From Paraliobacillus ryukyuensis (GTDB lineage Bacteria; Bacillota; Bacilli; Bacillales; Amphibacillaceae), in the NCBI RefSeq assembly GCF_003315295.1, contig NZ_QNRI01000011.1:1-64000 (forward strand): DNA of 64,000 nt. Direction: 5' to 3'. Each line of letters begins with the position of its first letter. The stretch's first letter is position 1. The position numbers and the translations under genes were made by a program. Under the pieces are notes generated by a model, which was given only the letters and a program-made list of their open reading frames with translations, ran no database searches and was not told where the DNA came from. Positions 52,658 to 62,229 of this stretch are shown piece by piece.

Positions 52658-54867
52658 GATAATCTCTTGTTTAACATATCTTTCCACAATCGATGTGCTT
52701 CGGTAACTTGTACTGGCGCTGTTTCTTTGCGATATAAAATTTGCTCATATATTTCCGTTAGTTGTGTCATCTGATTTGTTCCTAACTGTTTATCAACTGT
52801 GGTTGCATATTCTCGTAAGGTCTGTGAAGAAGCCTTTTTCATACCATCGTGCTGTAACTTACCAAGTAGATAGTGATACCCATGTTCAAAGTCTTGCATA
52901 CTAGCAAAGTTATCATAACGATGGAGCATCCATTTTGTCATCCATTTATATCGTGTTACATACAATGTGACCGCAGCGCCAACAAGAACAACGAACATTC
53001 CAAGAATCAACCATAGTGGCATGATGAATTCACTATTTTCTTGTGCACTTGATGCATTCTGCTCAGCCTCTTCTTGTTTTTCCTGCTCTTCGGGTTGCTG
53101 TTCTTCTTGTTGTTGCTCTTCTCCATTCATTGTGTCTTCTTCCGTAGAGGTATCTGTTTGTTCCCCGCTTGTTTCTTGATAGAAATTCACACTATTAGAG
53201 AACCCAACTGTTGGTTCAAACGGTACCCAACCTACTTCTGGAAAATATACTTCTACCCAAGAGTGCGCATTTCCATTGGTTACTTCATACGTTTTGATGT
53301 CTCCTGGTTGAACGACACTATCATCTAATTGACCACCTGTAAATCCTTTTACCCAACGTGTTGGTATATCTAATGCTCGCAACATAACAACCATTGAGGT
53401 AGAAAAGTTATCACAATAGCCAACTTGAGTCTCAAATAAGAATTGATCAACATAGTCTTGACCACGAGCAGGGACAGCAACATCTTCTGTTTTATATTCA
53501 AATCCACTTGCACCAAAATAGCGCTCAATCGATTTTGTTTTATCGTAACGATTATTATCTTCTGCAGTAATATTTTCAGCAAGTTCAATCACTCGATCTG
53601 GTAAACTATTTGGTAGTTGTAAATAACGATCGGTTATCTCTGTAGGGTCATTGTGATTGTTTTCTTTTAATTGAGTAATAGAAAAGGAAGGATAATCATA
53701 TTGAATTTGGTAATTACCATTCATCTGTTGTAAATCTGCGTGTTCCGTTTCAATAATACCTGTCTCTTGATCTAACAAATAATCAACGGGATCTGAACTA
53801 GTTATTGTTCGCGTTCCGTATGGATAAACCGCTCTAGTGAAATTAGCTCCACTGGTATAAGAGATCGTGGCTTCTAATTCATTGGTTTCCACCTCAGATG
53901 TAAATAGATTTAAATCAATCTCTCCATTCGCTTGTGAGTGATAATCTAATTCCGTCGAACGCTCCCAGCCCTTTCCTGTATACTCATCTTTAGACTCAAT
54001 CCTCCAATAATGCTGCCGTGGTGATTCTGCAATAAAAACAGTAGTGTTATCTTGAATAAATGAACCACCAAGTTGTGAATCATCTTCGCCGTAACCTACT
54101 TTTTTCGTAACATCACTGCCTCCTTCACCAAATCCAGCATAATTTGCCGTACTCGTTAAAAAAGGAACAGGATCTGGCCACTTGGGCTCAAATTTAGGAG
54201 CAGCAAAACCTACCGCTGTTAAAATGGGCAATAACACTAATACGGGGAGTAAACTGGATACAAACCATTTCCCGAATACTGGACGTATTGATTCTCGCTT
54301 CATTTGATTAAGATAACTAGATACCGCTAAAACGAATAACGAAATAACCAACGCACGAATAATTGCTCCATTCGCTTGATAGGTCGTGAAGGTGTCTAAT
54401 ATAGTAATATATATAAATGTGAACAGTACAAATAAAAAAACACGGTTGATGACAACCAACCAATAATACAGTAAATAGCTAATTAACCATAGCAATACTA
54501 AGAATAGCATTGTCCGAAAAAAAGGCGTAAATGCAGTGAAGACGGGTTGTTGGATTAACTGAATATTATACTGTAGTTGCAGATAAAATTCTTGAAACCA
54601 CGCTGAAGTTGTGATTGTTGCTTGTAAAAACAAACCGTCTAAAATGACGACTGCCGCTATTGTTTTTAATGGGATGGCAATCCATCGCGTAAGTTTAATT
54701 AATGATAATAAAAAACAAAAGCCTGCAAATAAAACAAAAGCAATAACATTGCCTGTATCTGAGATATCTCCCAAAGGATATAGCCATTCTAAAAGCAAAA
54801 GAAATCCACCTACATAAAGCAATACAGAAAATACTTTCGATTGTGTTATTTGTTGGTGTTTCGGCAT
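52654..54867 (-). CDS. yebA: Transglutaminase-like membrane protein (YebA, DUF3488 type)
   Basis: 737 residues. At least six N-terminal transmembrane helices (residues 10-225), a large extracytoplasmic region with a transglutaminase-like core (cysteine in GYCDNFSTSM near 480, histidine in NAHSWVEVY near 535, then FEPTVGF), an acidic/glutamine-rich linker, a further helix near 650 and a cytoplasmic DUF4129-like tail. The family acts with MoxR ATPases and DUF58 proteins; the substrate is unknown. It overlaps the DUF58 gene by one base. Order MoxR-DUF58-TGase-guaA matches B. subtilis yeaC-yeaD-yebA-guaA. Confidence 0.9.
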   Translation of the reverse strand: MPKHQQITQSKVFSVLLYVGGFLLLLEWLYPLGDISDTGNVIAFVLFAGFCFLLSLIKLTRWIAIPLKTIAAVVILDGLFLQATITTSAWFQEFYLQLQYNIQLIQQPVFTAFTPFFRTMLFLVLLWLISYLLYYWLVVINRVFLFVLFTFIYITILDTFTTYQANGAIIRALVISLFVLAVSSYLNQMKRESIRPVFGKWFVSSLLPVLVLLPILTAVGFAAPKFEPKWPDPVPFLTSTANYAGFGEGGSDVTKKVGYGEDDSQLGGSFIQDNTTVFIAESPRQHYWRIESKDEYTGKGWERSTELDYHSQANGEIDLNLFTSEVETNELEATISYTSGANFTRAVYPYGTRTITSSDPVDYLLDQETGIIETEHADLQQMNGNYQIQYDYPSFSITQLKENNHNDPTEITDRYLQLPNSLPDRVIELAENITAEDNNRYDKTKSIERYFGASGFEYKTEDVAVPARGQDYVDQFLFETQVGYCDNFSTSMVVMLRALDIPTRWVKGFTGGQLDDSVVQPGDIKTYEVTNGNAHSWVEVYFPEVGWVPFEPTVGFSNSVNFYQETSGEQTDTSTEEDTMNGEEQQQEEQQPEEQEKQEEAEQNASSAQENSEFIMPLWLILGMFVVLVGAAVTLYVTRYKWMTKWMLHRYDNFASMQDFEHGYHYLLGKLQHDGMKKASSQTLREYATTVDKQLGTNQMTQLTEIYEQILYRKETAPVQVTEAHRLWKDMLNKRLS

Positions 54868-56129
54868 TAGATGACCACCTCTATTGTTTCTTGTTGTAAT
54901 GCTTCTTTTGTAATTGGATTTATGGTTATCCCAACATTACTACATTGCTGCATCAACCATTGATCATTGTCTGTCCATTTACTACTCGCCTTAACAAAAT
55001 AAACAACAACATGTTTCACTTGCTTTCGAAGTTGTTCAAAGGCTTGCATACGTTCTTTTGTTAGTTGATACACAAAAACATGAGCGACTAAGTTTGTTGG
55101 TAGTTGTTTCACCTGTTTGCTAAGTTGTCTTGAAAAATCCACCATAGCATTCGGTTGCACCTGTGTTAAATAATGCTGGATGGCATCTTTTTTTCCATGC
55201 TGCGCCGGTGGAAAATACACGCTTTTCTCCCCGACACCAAGCAGTCCAACATTAACGGAAGTATTGCTATAATGATTGATAAACGATTGAATTAGTTCCA
55301 CACATGCTTCAAATGCTAGCAAATTAGAATTTGGACTGTAAGTCGAATCCATAATAAGTAATTCATCCGCATTTTTTTCTTGTTCGAATTCTTTTGTCAT
55401 CACTTCTTGCTTTCGTGCTGTGGTTTTCCAATCTACCCACGAAAATTTATCTCCCGGCATATATTCACGTACACCAGTTACCACATGTGTATTCGACGAA
55501 TGAACAGAGTAAATTGGAGATGCTCCCTCCTCTAAGGTGTAGCGTTGCTTTTGTTTAACCGCTAGTTTTCGACTTCTTGGGTAGACAACTAATTGATCTT
55601 CTAAGGGAATAATATATTCTTTCTTAATAAATCCAAAAAAATCACTTGTTTTTAACCGAACCGCTTGAAAAGCATGTTTACCTCGAGGGAGGTGACGCAT
55701 TTCATACGTGTAGGTTAACTGTTTTGCAAACAAAGGAAAGCGAATGTTTTTCTGCTGGCGCTTTGCACGTGTTGTATTTCGTTCATCGAGCAATTGATAG
55801 ATATTTTTATCGTAATAGTTTTCCGTGAGAGATTCGGAAAAACAATCTTCAATAATAAGGAATGGAATAGGAATACGAAATCGTTGGGTTAGTTTCAAGG
55901 TTACCTGTATTTCTCCCCCTGTATATTGCACCCGCTTGGATATAACACGTTTTAATTTCCATGTGGATAATGGATAGAAAAGAAAAAGTAAAAAGTAGAT
56001 AAACATCGGAACAAAGGAATAGAATAAAAACCAACTAACAAAGCCACCTTGAAACATGGCATAAGAAAATAAAACACCAAAAAGAACAAGCAGCTGTATT
56101 AATTTCAAGAAGAAACGCGCTGGACTCAT
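54867..56129 (-). CDS. yeaD: DUF58 / von Willebrand A-like protein (YeaD)
   Basis: 420 residues. Two hydrophobic helices near the N-terminus (about 8-52), then a basic linker and the DUF58 domain with the hallmark REYMPGDKFSWVDWKTTARKQE (about 217-238). Such proteins are adaptors or clients of MoxR ATPases. It overlaps the MoxR gene by four bases and the transglutaminase gene by one. Confidence 0.92.
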   Translation of the reverse strand: MSPARFFLKLIQLLVLFGVLFSYAMFQGGFVSWFLFYSFVPMFIYFLLFLFYPLSTWKLKRVISKRVQYTGGEIQVTLKLTQRFRIPIPFLIIEDCFSESLTENYYDKNIYQLLDERNTTRAKRQQKNIRFPLFAKQLTYTYEMRHLPRGKHAFQAVRLKTSDFFGFIKKEYIIPLEDQLVVYPRSRKLAVKQKQRYTLEEGASPIYSVHSSNTHVVTGVREYMPGDKFSWVDWKTTARKQEVMTKEFEQEKNADELLIMDSTYSPNSNLLAFEACVELIQSFINHYSNTSVNVGLLGVGEKSVYFPPAQHGKKDAIQHYLTQVQPNAMVDFSRQLSKQVKQLPTNLVAHVFVYQLTKERMQAFEQLRKQVKHVVVYFVKASSKWTDNDQWLMQQCSNVGITINPITKEALQQETIEVVI

Positions 56130-57088
56130 TTAAATTGTCCCTTCCGATTCGGTACAGCGATTTCTTCAAGCAGTTGTTCGATAACTTTTGCTGATTCTAC
56201 TCCCTCAAACTTTGCTTCTGCTGATAGAATAATTCGATGTCCTAACACATGCGGCGCAAGATATTTCACATCATCTGGTAACACATAATCCCGTGCACAT
56301 ATAAATGCATAAGCTTTTGCTGCGCGCATTAATGCAATCGACCCCCTTGGGCTGACACCTAAGTATACTGAGGGATGATTTCGTGTAGCTGTAATTAACC
56401 CAACTATATATTGTTGGACCAATTTATCAACAAAAACTTCTGCTACTTGTTGTTGTAAATCTAGTAATTCTTCTTTATTCATAACGGCTTCTGTCATTTC
56501 AATCGGATGTCGTCCTGAAATGTTGTGTAGCATTTCTAATTCTTGTGCTTCCGTAGGATATCCCATCTTCAATTTTATTAAAAAACGGTCTAATTGAGCT
56601 TCAGGTAATGGGTATGTTCCCTCATATTCAATGGGGTTCTGTGTTGCCATCACAAAGAATGGCTGCTTTAAGTGAATTGTTTGTCCATCTACCGTTACAC
56701 TGTGTTCCTCCATCGCTTCTAGTAAAGAGGACTGTGTTTTAGGAGATGTACGATTGACTTCATCTGCCAACACGATATCGCCCATAATAGGGCCATTTCG
56801 AAATTCAAAATTCATTTCTTTTGGATTATAAATGGAAACACCAGTAACATCTGAAGGTAATAAATCTGGGGTGAATTGGATACGTTTAAACGAACAATCT
56901 AGTGATTTAGCTAGTGTTTTTACAAGCATGGTCTTCCCAACGCCAGGAACGTCTTCTAATAACACATGTCCTTGTGAAAGTAATGCCACCAAACTTAATG
57001 TCGTTACTTCTTCTTTTCCTATGATGACGCGATTAATATTGTTAAGTACTTTCTCAATCTTGGGATGGTAATTCGTCAAATTTATCAT
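56126..57088 (-). CDS. yeaC: MoxR-family AAA+ ATPase (YeaC)
   Basis: Chaperone-like ATPase of 320 residues. Walker A EDVPGVGKT near 45, Walker B IVLADEVNRTSPK near 105, sensor 1 ATQNPIEYEGTYPLPEAQLDRF near 150. The start at 57088 (MINLTNYHP) fits the family and has AAGGAG upstream; the longer open frame would add 42 hydrophobic, unlike residues. First gene of the three-gene cluster with DUF58 and transglutaminase partners. Confidence 0.93.
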   Translation of the reverse strand: MINLTNYHPKIEKVLNNINRVIIGKEEVTTLSLVALLSQGHVLLEDVPGVGKTMLVKTLAKSLDCSFKRIQFTPDLLPSDVTGVSIYNPKEMNFEFRNGPIMGDIVLADEVNRTSPKTQSSLLEAMEEHSVTVDGQTIHLKQPFFVMATQNPIEYEGTYPLPEAQLDRFLIKLKMGYPTEAQELEMLHNISGRHPIEMTEAVMNKEELLDLQQQVAEVFVDKLVQQYIVGLITATRNHPSVYLGVSPRGSIALMRAAKAYAFICARDYVLPDDVKYLAPHVLGHRIILSAEAKFEGVESAKVIEQLLEEIAVPNRKGQFK

Positions 57089-57246
57089 GCAATCCTTGTT
57101 CTCCTTCCAACCAGCTATTTCATTGATGCTACAAAAATAAATCATTATATTAACTATACTACAAGAGGGTAAGGATAACGCAAGTACATCGATTAGAAAA
57201 TTTAGGAATGTCATTAATTCTTAATATAACGATAGTAGTTTAAAAG

Positions 57247-57296
57247 AGAAAAATAAAAATGCGACCTATAGGTACTAAAAAGCCTATAGATCGCAT
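57247..57296 (-). terminator. Terminator of the potassium channel gene
   Basis: Minus-strand GCGATCTATAGG pairs with CCTATAGGTCGC (one G-U pair), followed by ATTTTTATTTTT. It lies just after the stop codon. Confidence 0.9.
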
Positions 57297-57310
57297 AATA
57301 GATTGCTGTT

Positions 57311-58678
57311 TTAACCAATGATAATTTTCTCTGTTGGATAACGAAATACATCTTTTTTCTCTTTCCCACGAATAATGAATAAGAATGAAAAGATACCAAT
57401 TCGTCCAACAAACATTAAAAACATAATAATAAATTTGCCTACGACACTAAGCTCAGGTGTAATACCTAGCGATAAACCTGTCGTACCAAAAGCAGACGCC
57501 ACTTCAAACAGAATAGCGAGTGCAGAAAAATCTTCAGTCACTGTTAAAACAATGGTAGAAGCAATACATAGCATCGCCGCGGTCGTAATAACGATGTAGG
57601 AACGCATAATATCTACTTGTGAGATTTGGCGACCAAATACTTTGATTGTTTCATTCCCTTTTGCGTAGCTAAAAATAGATAATAGCATAATAGCAAACGT
57701 AGTCGTTCGAATTCCTCCCCCTACACTACTTGGTGACGCTCCAATAAACATTAGGCCGCTCATCATAAGTAAAGTAGGTACTGAAAATTGATTCATATCC
57801 ATAGTCGCAAGTCCACCATTTCTAGTTGTTGCAGACTGGAAAAGGCTATAGAAAAACGATTCATGCCAAGACTTATCTGCAAAAAAGTGCGTTCGTTCAA
57901 ATAAGAAGATAAGTACACCACCAACAACAATTAAGCCAAAAAAAGTAATGGTCGTTAATTTCGTGAACAAGGAAAACGCATGTTTTTCATTGATCCCATG
58001 TTCTTTTCCTCTGATCAAATCTTGTATTTCAATTAGAACAGGAAAGCCGATAGCACCTAGTATCAATAGCACGATATTAATAAATTGCACGAAATAATCA
58101 TCGGCAAATGGAATAAGTGAATTTCCAGTGATATCAAATCCAGCGTTGGTTGTTGCACTAACCGCACCGAAGAATCCCTGGATGAGTGCTTCGGTCCATG
58201 TATCGTAATAACTTAGAAAATAAGTGCTTAATATAACTGTTCCAATAAGTTCAATGATTAAGATAAGTTGTAAAATCTTCAGCATTAATTTAACTAACCC
58301 TGATAATGTTGTTCGATTTTGGTCTTGCCTAATCAATTGTCTGGCACGTATACCAATTTTTTTACCAAAAAGAATATAGATAAACGTCCCAAGCGTCATA
58401 ATACCAATTCCACCGAATTGCAAAATAAAGGCTAAGGCAATATGGCCTGCTGCATTAAATGTCTCTGCAGTAGAAGCAACCGTTAATCCTGTCACACTAA
58501 TTGCACTAATAGCTGTGAACAGCGTATCAATAAACGAAAGACTAGCTCCTTCCGCTTTGAAAAAGGGCATACTTAACACAATCGTTGAAAAGGCTACAGC
58601 AACTACATAAAATAGCACGATTAATTGTACAGTTGAAAGTTGTTTTGCTAATTTGAATTGTTTAGAAAAGAATGGCAT
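57311..58678 (-). CDS. Trk/Ktr-family potassium uptake membrane subunit (KtrB/KtrD type)
   Basis: 455 residues. Four repeated membrane-pore-membrane units with the selectivity-filter regions SVTGLTVAS, ATTNAGFDITG, ATTRNGGLATMD and GTTGLSLGI, each keeping the filter glycine. It needs a KtrA/KtrC RCK partner, which is not in the window. Single gene with its own terminator. Potassium uptake is important for osmotic adaptation in such bacteria. Confidence 0.93.
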   Translation of the reverse strand: MPFFSKQFKLAKQLSTVQLIVLFYVVAVAFSTIVLSMPFFKAEGASLSFIDTLFTAISAISVTGLTVASTAETFNAAGHIALAFILQFGGIGIMTLGTFIYILFGKKIGIRARQLIRQDQNRTTLSGLVKLMLKILQLILIIELIGTVILSTYFLSYYDTWTEALIQGFFGAVSATTNAGFDITGNSLIPFADDYFVQFINIVLLILGAIGFPVLIEIQDLIRGKEHGINEKHAFSLFTKLTTITFFGLIVVGGVLIFLFERTHFFADKSWHESFFYSLFQSATTRNGGLATMDMNQFSVPTLLMMSGLMFIGASPSSVGGGIRTTTFAIMLLSIFSYAKGNETIKVFGRQISQVDIMRSYIVITTAAMLCIASTIVLTVTEDFSALAILFEVASAFGTTGLSLGITPELSVVGKFIIMFLMFVGRIGIFSFLFIIRGKEKKDVFRYPTEKIIIG

Positions 58679-58922
58679 AGTAAGCTCCTTATGCGAATAA
58701 TTACAAAAAACTATTTGTTAGTGTACCATAATCACAAAAACTTAGAAGTATTTTTAAAAATAATTTTACAATCACATAACGCAGAAATATTTTATATCCA
58801 TGATTGATAATAAAGGACAATAACATAGAGAACAACAACATCGTTGATTTTTTTACATGGAAATGAGATAATTTTCCCAATCTAATAGTAGTGTATCTAC
58901 AACGATGGCTGGAGGAAAAGGC

Positions 58923-59696
58923 ATGAAAAGTAATATAGATAGAAAACATAAATTATTTCAACAAGCACTTGATCATACCAAAGTAGGGCTTATCATTACC
59001 GACCCTGCACTAGAAGATCACCCTATCATATACGTAAATCAAGGTTTCATCAATATGACCGGTTATCAAGCTGATGAAATAATCGGAAAGAATTGTCGTT
59101 TTTTACAAGGAAAAGAAACAAACCCGGAGACAATAGATGCTATTCGTGAGGCAATAAAACAAAAAGAGTCCATTACAGTGCAATTGTATAATTATAAAAA
59201 AGATGGAATGCCTTTTTGGAATGAGCTGGCGATTGATCCAATGTGGATTGAAGAGGAGCAAAAGCTCTATTTCGTCGGGGTGCAAAAAGATGTAACCTAT
59301 GAAAAAGAACAAGAACGGTTGTTGCAAGAAGCATTAAACGAAATGGATGAATTATCTACACCGATTGTACCGGTGGCAGAATCTGTTGCTGTACTTCCCC
59401 TAATTGGTTCGTTGCACTTCAATCGCATTGATAAACTAACGACTGCAATCTCAACTTATCTTACGAATTCAAAGGATGATCACCTGATTCTTGATTTATC
59501 CGGCTTGTATGAGGTAGATACGTATGTAGCGTCTTCTATTTTAAAGCTGTACGATTTGACAGCTTTAATTGGCACGCAACTGATTCTAACAGGCATACGA
59601 CCAGAGTTAGCCATTAAAACAACAGAGATTGGTGAAAAACTTAAATCAATGAAAACCTATCGCACAGTTAGAGATGCGATGCAAGCCTTGCAATAA
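58923..59696 (+). CDS. ytvA: Blue-light photoreceptor, LOV-STAS protein (YtvA/PfyP type)
   Basis: 257 residues. The LOV domain (about 10-130) has the flavin-binding motif GKNCRFLQG with the photoactive cysteine C58, plus NQGFINMTGY and the FVGVQKDVTYEKE end. A helical linker leads to a STAS domain (about 145-255) with LILDLSGLYEVD. In B. subtilis YtvA senses blue light through a cysteine-FMN adduct and activates the general stress response via the stressosome. GGAGG at about 58911-58915 selects the ATG at 58923. A terminator follows; no partner gene is adjacent. Confidence 0.93.
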   Translation: MKSNIDRKHKLFQQALDHTKVGLIITDPALEDHPIIYVNQGFINMTGYQADEIIGKNCRFLQGKETNPETIDAIREAIKQKESITVQLYNYKKDGMPFWNELAIDPMWIEEEQKLYFVGVQKDVTYEKEQERLLQEALNEMDELSTPIVPVAESVAVLPLIGSLHFNRIDKLTTAISTYLTNSKDDHLILDLSGLYEVDTYVASSILKLYDLTALIGTQLILTGIRPELAIKTTEIGEKLKSMKTYRTVRDAMQALQ

Positions 59697-59701
59697 TAGG
59701 T

Positions 59702-59748
59702 AAAAATGCGAATCACTGAGTAATTAACTCAAATGACTCGCATTTTTA
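59702..59748. terminator. Bidirectional terminator between ytvA and ung
   Basis: AAAAATGCGAATCA (59702-59715) pairs with TGACTCGCATTTTT (59734-59747, one mismatch) between two convergent genes, with A and T tails on both sides. Confidence 0.85.
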
Positions 59749-60435
59749 TTATCTAATCTCATTTGGTATTTTCCAATCAATTGGATCACGACTAGCCTCT
59801 CTTAAGAAACCATTTGCTTTTGAAAAAGGTTTACTTCCGAAAAAGCCTCGATAAGCAGATAAAGGACTTGGATGAGTCGAACGAATGATATAGTGTTTTG
59901 AGGTATCAATCTTCTCCATCTTCTTTTGCGCGGCTGCCCCCCACAAAATAAATACAACTGGTTCATTTTTTTGATTCACCACATCAATCACGCGCTGTGT
60001 AAATTGTTCCCATCCCATCCCCCGATGCGAGTGGGCTTGACCAGCTCGAACCGTCAACACATTATTTAACAGCAAAACGCCTTCTTTGGCCCATTTCACT
60101 AAATACCCATGATTCGGTATGGAACAACCGAGATCAGCTTGTAATTCTTTATAAATGTTACGCAATGAAGGTGGAATGGTCACTTCTGGTTTTACAGAGA
60201 AACTAAGCCCATGTGCTTGATTAGGTCCATGATAAGGATCTTGACCTAGAATAACGACTTTAACATTCTCATAAGATGTGTAATGTAGGGCATTAAAGAT
60301 ATCATGCATATCGGGGTAAATCGTTTGTGTAGCATATTCTTTTTTCAAAAATTCTCTTAGTTTTATATAGTAGGCTTGTTCAAATTCAGCTTCTAATAAC
60401 GGAGCCCAATCATTATGTAAAATTTGTTTATTCAT
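59749..60435 (-). CDS. ung: Uracil-DNA glycosylase
   Basis: Family 1 UDG that removes uracil from DNA. The water-activating loop [17 protein letters not shown] (Asp near 66) and the minor-groove loop [13 protein letters not shown] (catalytic histidine) are intact. The start at 60435 (228 residues) has AAAAAGG nine bases upstream; a TTG three codons earlier is in frame. Confidence 0.96.
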   Translation of the reverse strand: MNKQILHNDWAPLLEAEFEQAYYIKLREFLKKEYATQTIYPDMHDIFNALHYTSYENVKVVILGQDPYHGPNQAHGLSFSVKPEVTIPPSLRNIYKELQADLGCSIPNHGYLVKWAKEGVLLLNNVLTVRAGQAHSHRGMGWEQFTQRVIDVVNQKNEPVVFILWGAAAQKKMEKIDTSKHYIIRSTHPSPLSAYRGFFGSKPFSKANGFLREASRDPIDWKIPNEIR

Positions 60436-60505
60436 CACGCTCAACCTTTTTCTGCATTCTATTATTCTATTAGAATAACACGAAATAATTAAAAATTCGA
60501 TGAAG

Positions 60506-60545
60506 AAAAAGATCTATCCTCAGATAATCTGAAGATAGATCTTTT
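60506..60545 (-). terminator. Terminator of the aldehyde dehydrogenase gene
   Basis: Stem AAAGATCTATC / GATAGATCTTT (arms about 60508-60520 and 60532-60544) with an internal CAGA/TCTG pair, followed by T residues on the minus strand. Confidence 0.85.
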
Positions 60546-60579
60546 CGGTTTGTATAGGCTCTTTCATTTGGAAAACAAA

Positions 60580-62025
60580 TTATTGTTGATACTCCATATA
60601 AACGGCTTGAGTAACGAGAAAGTCTTCCATGCCGTGTCTTCCGTCCGTTCCGCCAAGTCCAGATTTGCGCATTCCTGCATGATACCCTTGCACCGCTTCC
60701 ATATTTTCTCGGTTTACATACGTTTCTCCGAACTTCAATTGGTTAACGACTTTCATCGCTTCAGATAAATTGTTTGTATAAACAGAAGAGGATAAACCAT
60801 AATCTGTATCATTACCCATCTCAATCGCTTCATCTAATGTATCAAAAGTGACGATAGGAATCACCGGACCAAAAATTTCTTCTTGAATGATCTTCATATC
60901 TTGCTTTACATCTGTAATAATCGTAGGTTCATAAAAATAGCCTTTTTCTTTGCCTTCAGTAGGTTGTCCACCTACTAAGACGTTTGCACCTGCTTGTTCT
61001 GCCTCTTTGACCATTTGATCTACTGCCTCTAACCGCTTTTGACTAACTAAAGGCCCAACATCTGCTTGCTTATTGGTAATTGGATTGTCTACCTCTGCTT
61101 CTTTAAACGCCTCTTTGAGTTTTTCCGTAAAGGCTTCAGCTACACTTTCTTGCACATAAACACGCTCTGCATTTGTGCAAGCTTGGCCATTATTAATTAA
61201 ACGAGACTCTTTAATTTTTTCGACGGCTACATCCAAATCCGCATTTTCAGTGACAATAGCTGGAGCCTTACCTCCAAGCTCTAAGTTAACCTTTGTTATA
61301 TTTTGCGCAGCCGCTTCCATTACCTTCGTACCAGCAGCAACACTACCTGTCATACTAATCATTGCTACTTTAGGATGAGAAGATAATTGGTTACCAATGG
61401 TGGAGCCAGTACCTGTCACATAATTATAGACACCTTTTGGTACGATATCCATTTCATCAAGTAATTGTGTGAAAAAGTAAGCCGTATTTGGGGTTTGCTG
61501 ACTTGGTTTTAATACAATGGTACAACCAGTTACTAATGCAGTAGCCACTTTACGAGCTAAAATAAAAATAGGAAAGTTCCAAGGTACGATCCCTGCAACA
61601 ACACCAATTGGCTTCTTATAAATAAAAATATTCTCACCAGGTCGATCACTTGGTACAATATCTCCTTCAATTCTTCTACCCCATTCAGAGGTATAGCGGA
61701 AGAAATCAATAGCTAAGTCAACTTCCCCACTTGCTAATTCATAATCCTTCCCTTGTTCTTCTTGTAATAAAGAAATAAATTGCTTACGATGTTCCGCTAG
61801 TTTGTCACCTAGTGCTCGTACAATATTTCCCCGTTCAACACCGGGCTTTAACTCCCACGATTTCTGTGCTTGAAACGCAGCATTGACTGCTTTATCCACG
61901 TCATTTTCTGTTGATTTTGCGATTTTTGAGATAACCTCTTCTGTCGCCGGATTTACTATATCAATAGTTTCGGATGCTTCTGATTCCACAAATTCTCCAT
62001 TAATATAAAGTTTTTGGGTGTTCAT
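60580..62025 (-). CDS. NAD-dependent aldehyde dehydrogenase, AldA-like
   Basis: 481 residues. Catalytic C283 in NNGQACTNAERVYV, general base E249 in LELGGKAP, the GIVPWNFP motif near 145 and the C-terminal HAGMRKSGLGGTDGRHG. The overall pattern is close to E. coli lactaldehyde/glycolaldehyde dehydrogenase AldA; substrate class is inferred. Single gene, divergent from the flavin oxidoreductase gene with 200 bases between. Confidence 0.85.
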   Translation of the reverse strand: MNTQKLYINGEFVESEASETIDIVNPATEEVISKIAKSTENDVDKAVNAAFQAQKSWELKPGVERGNIVRALGDKLAEHRKQFISLLQEEQGKDYELASGEVDLAIDFFRYTSEWGRRIEGDIVPSDRPGENIFIYKKPIGVVAGIVPWNFPIFILARKVATALVTGCTIVLKPSQQTPNTAYFFTQLLDEMDIVPKGVYNYVTGTGSTIGNQLSSHPKVAMISMTGSVAAGTKVMEAAAQNITKVNLELGGKAPAIVTENADLDVAVEKIKESRLINNGQACTNAERVYVQESVAEAFTEKLKEAFKEAEVDNPITNKQADVGPLVSQKRLEAVDQMVKEAEQAGANVLVGGQPTEGKEKGYFYEPTIITDVKQDMKIIQEEIFGPVIPIVTFDTLDEAIEMGNDTDYGLSSSVYTNNLSEAMKVVNQLKFGETYVNRENMEAVQGYHAGMRKSGLGGTDGRHGMEDFLVTQAVYMEYQQ

Positions 62026-62229
62026 TTTAGCACTCCTTTATATGTGTTTGTTTTCTTCTTCCACCATGATTTACCTATTAAACATATGACTCGTTAAATC
62101 ATAACCAGCCCGTTGGTGATGAGACAATTAGCTTGAAAGCAATTTAATTGTATTTAATAAAAAGAAGTGATACTTTAATGGTTGTTCGTATAAGCTAGTT
62201 AGTAATAAAAAATATTGGAGGAAACGCTT

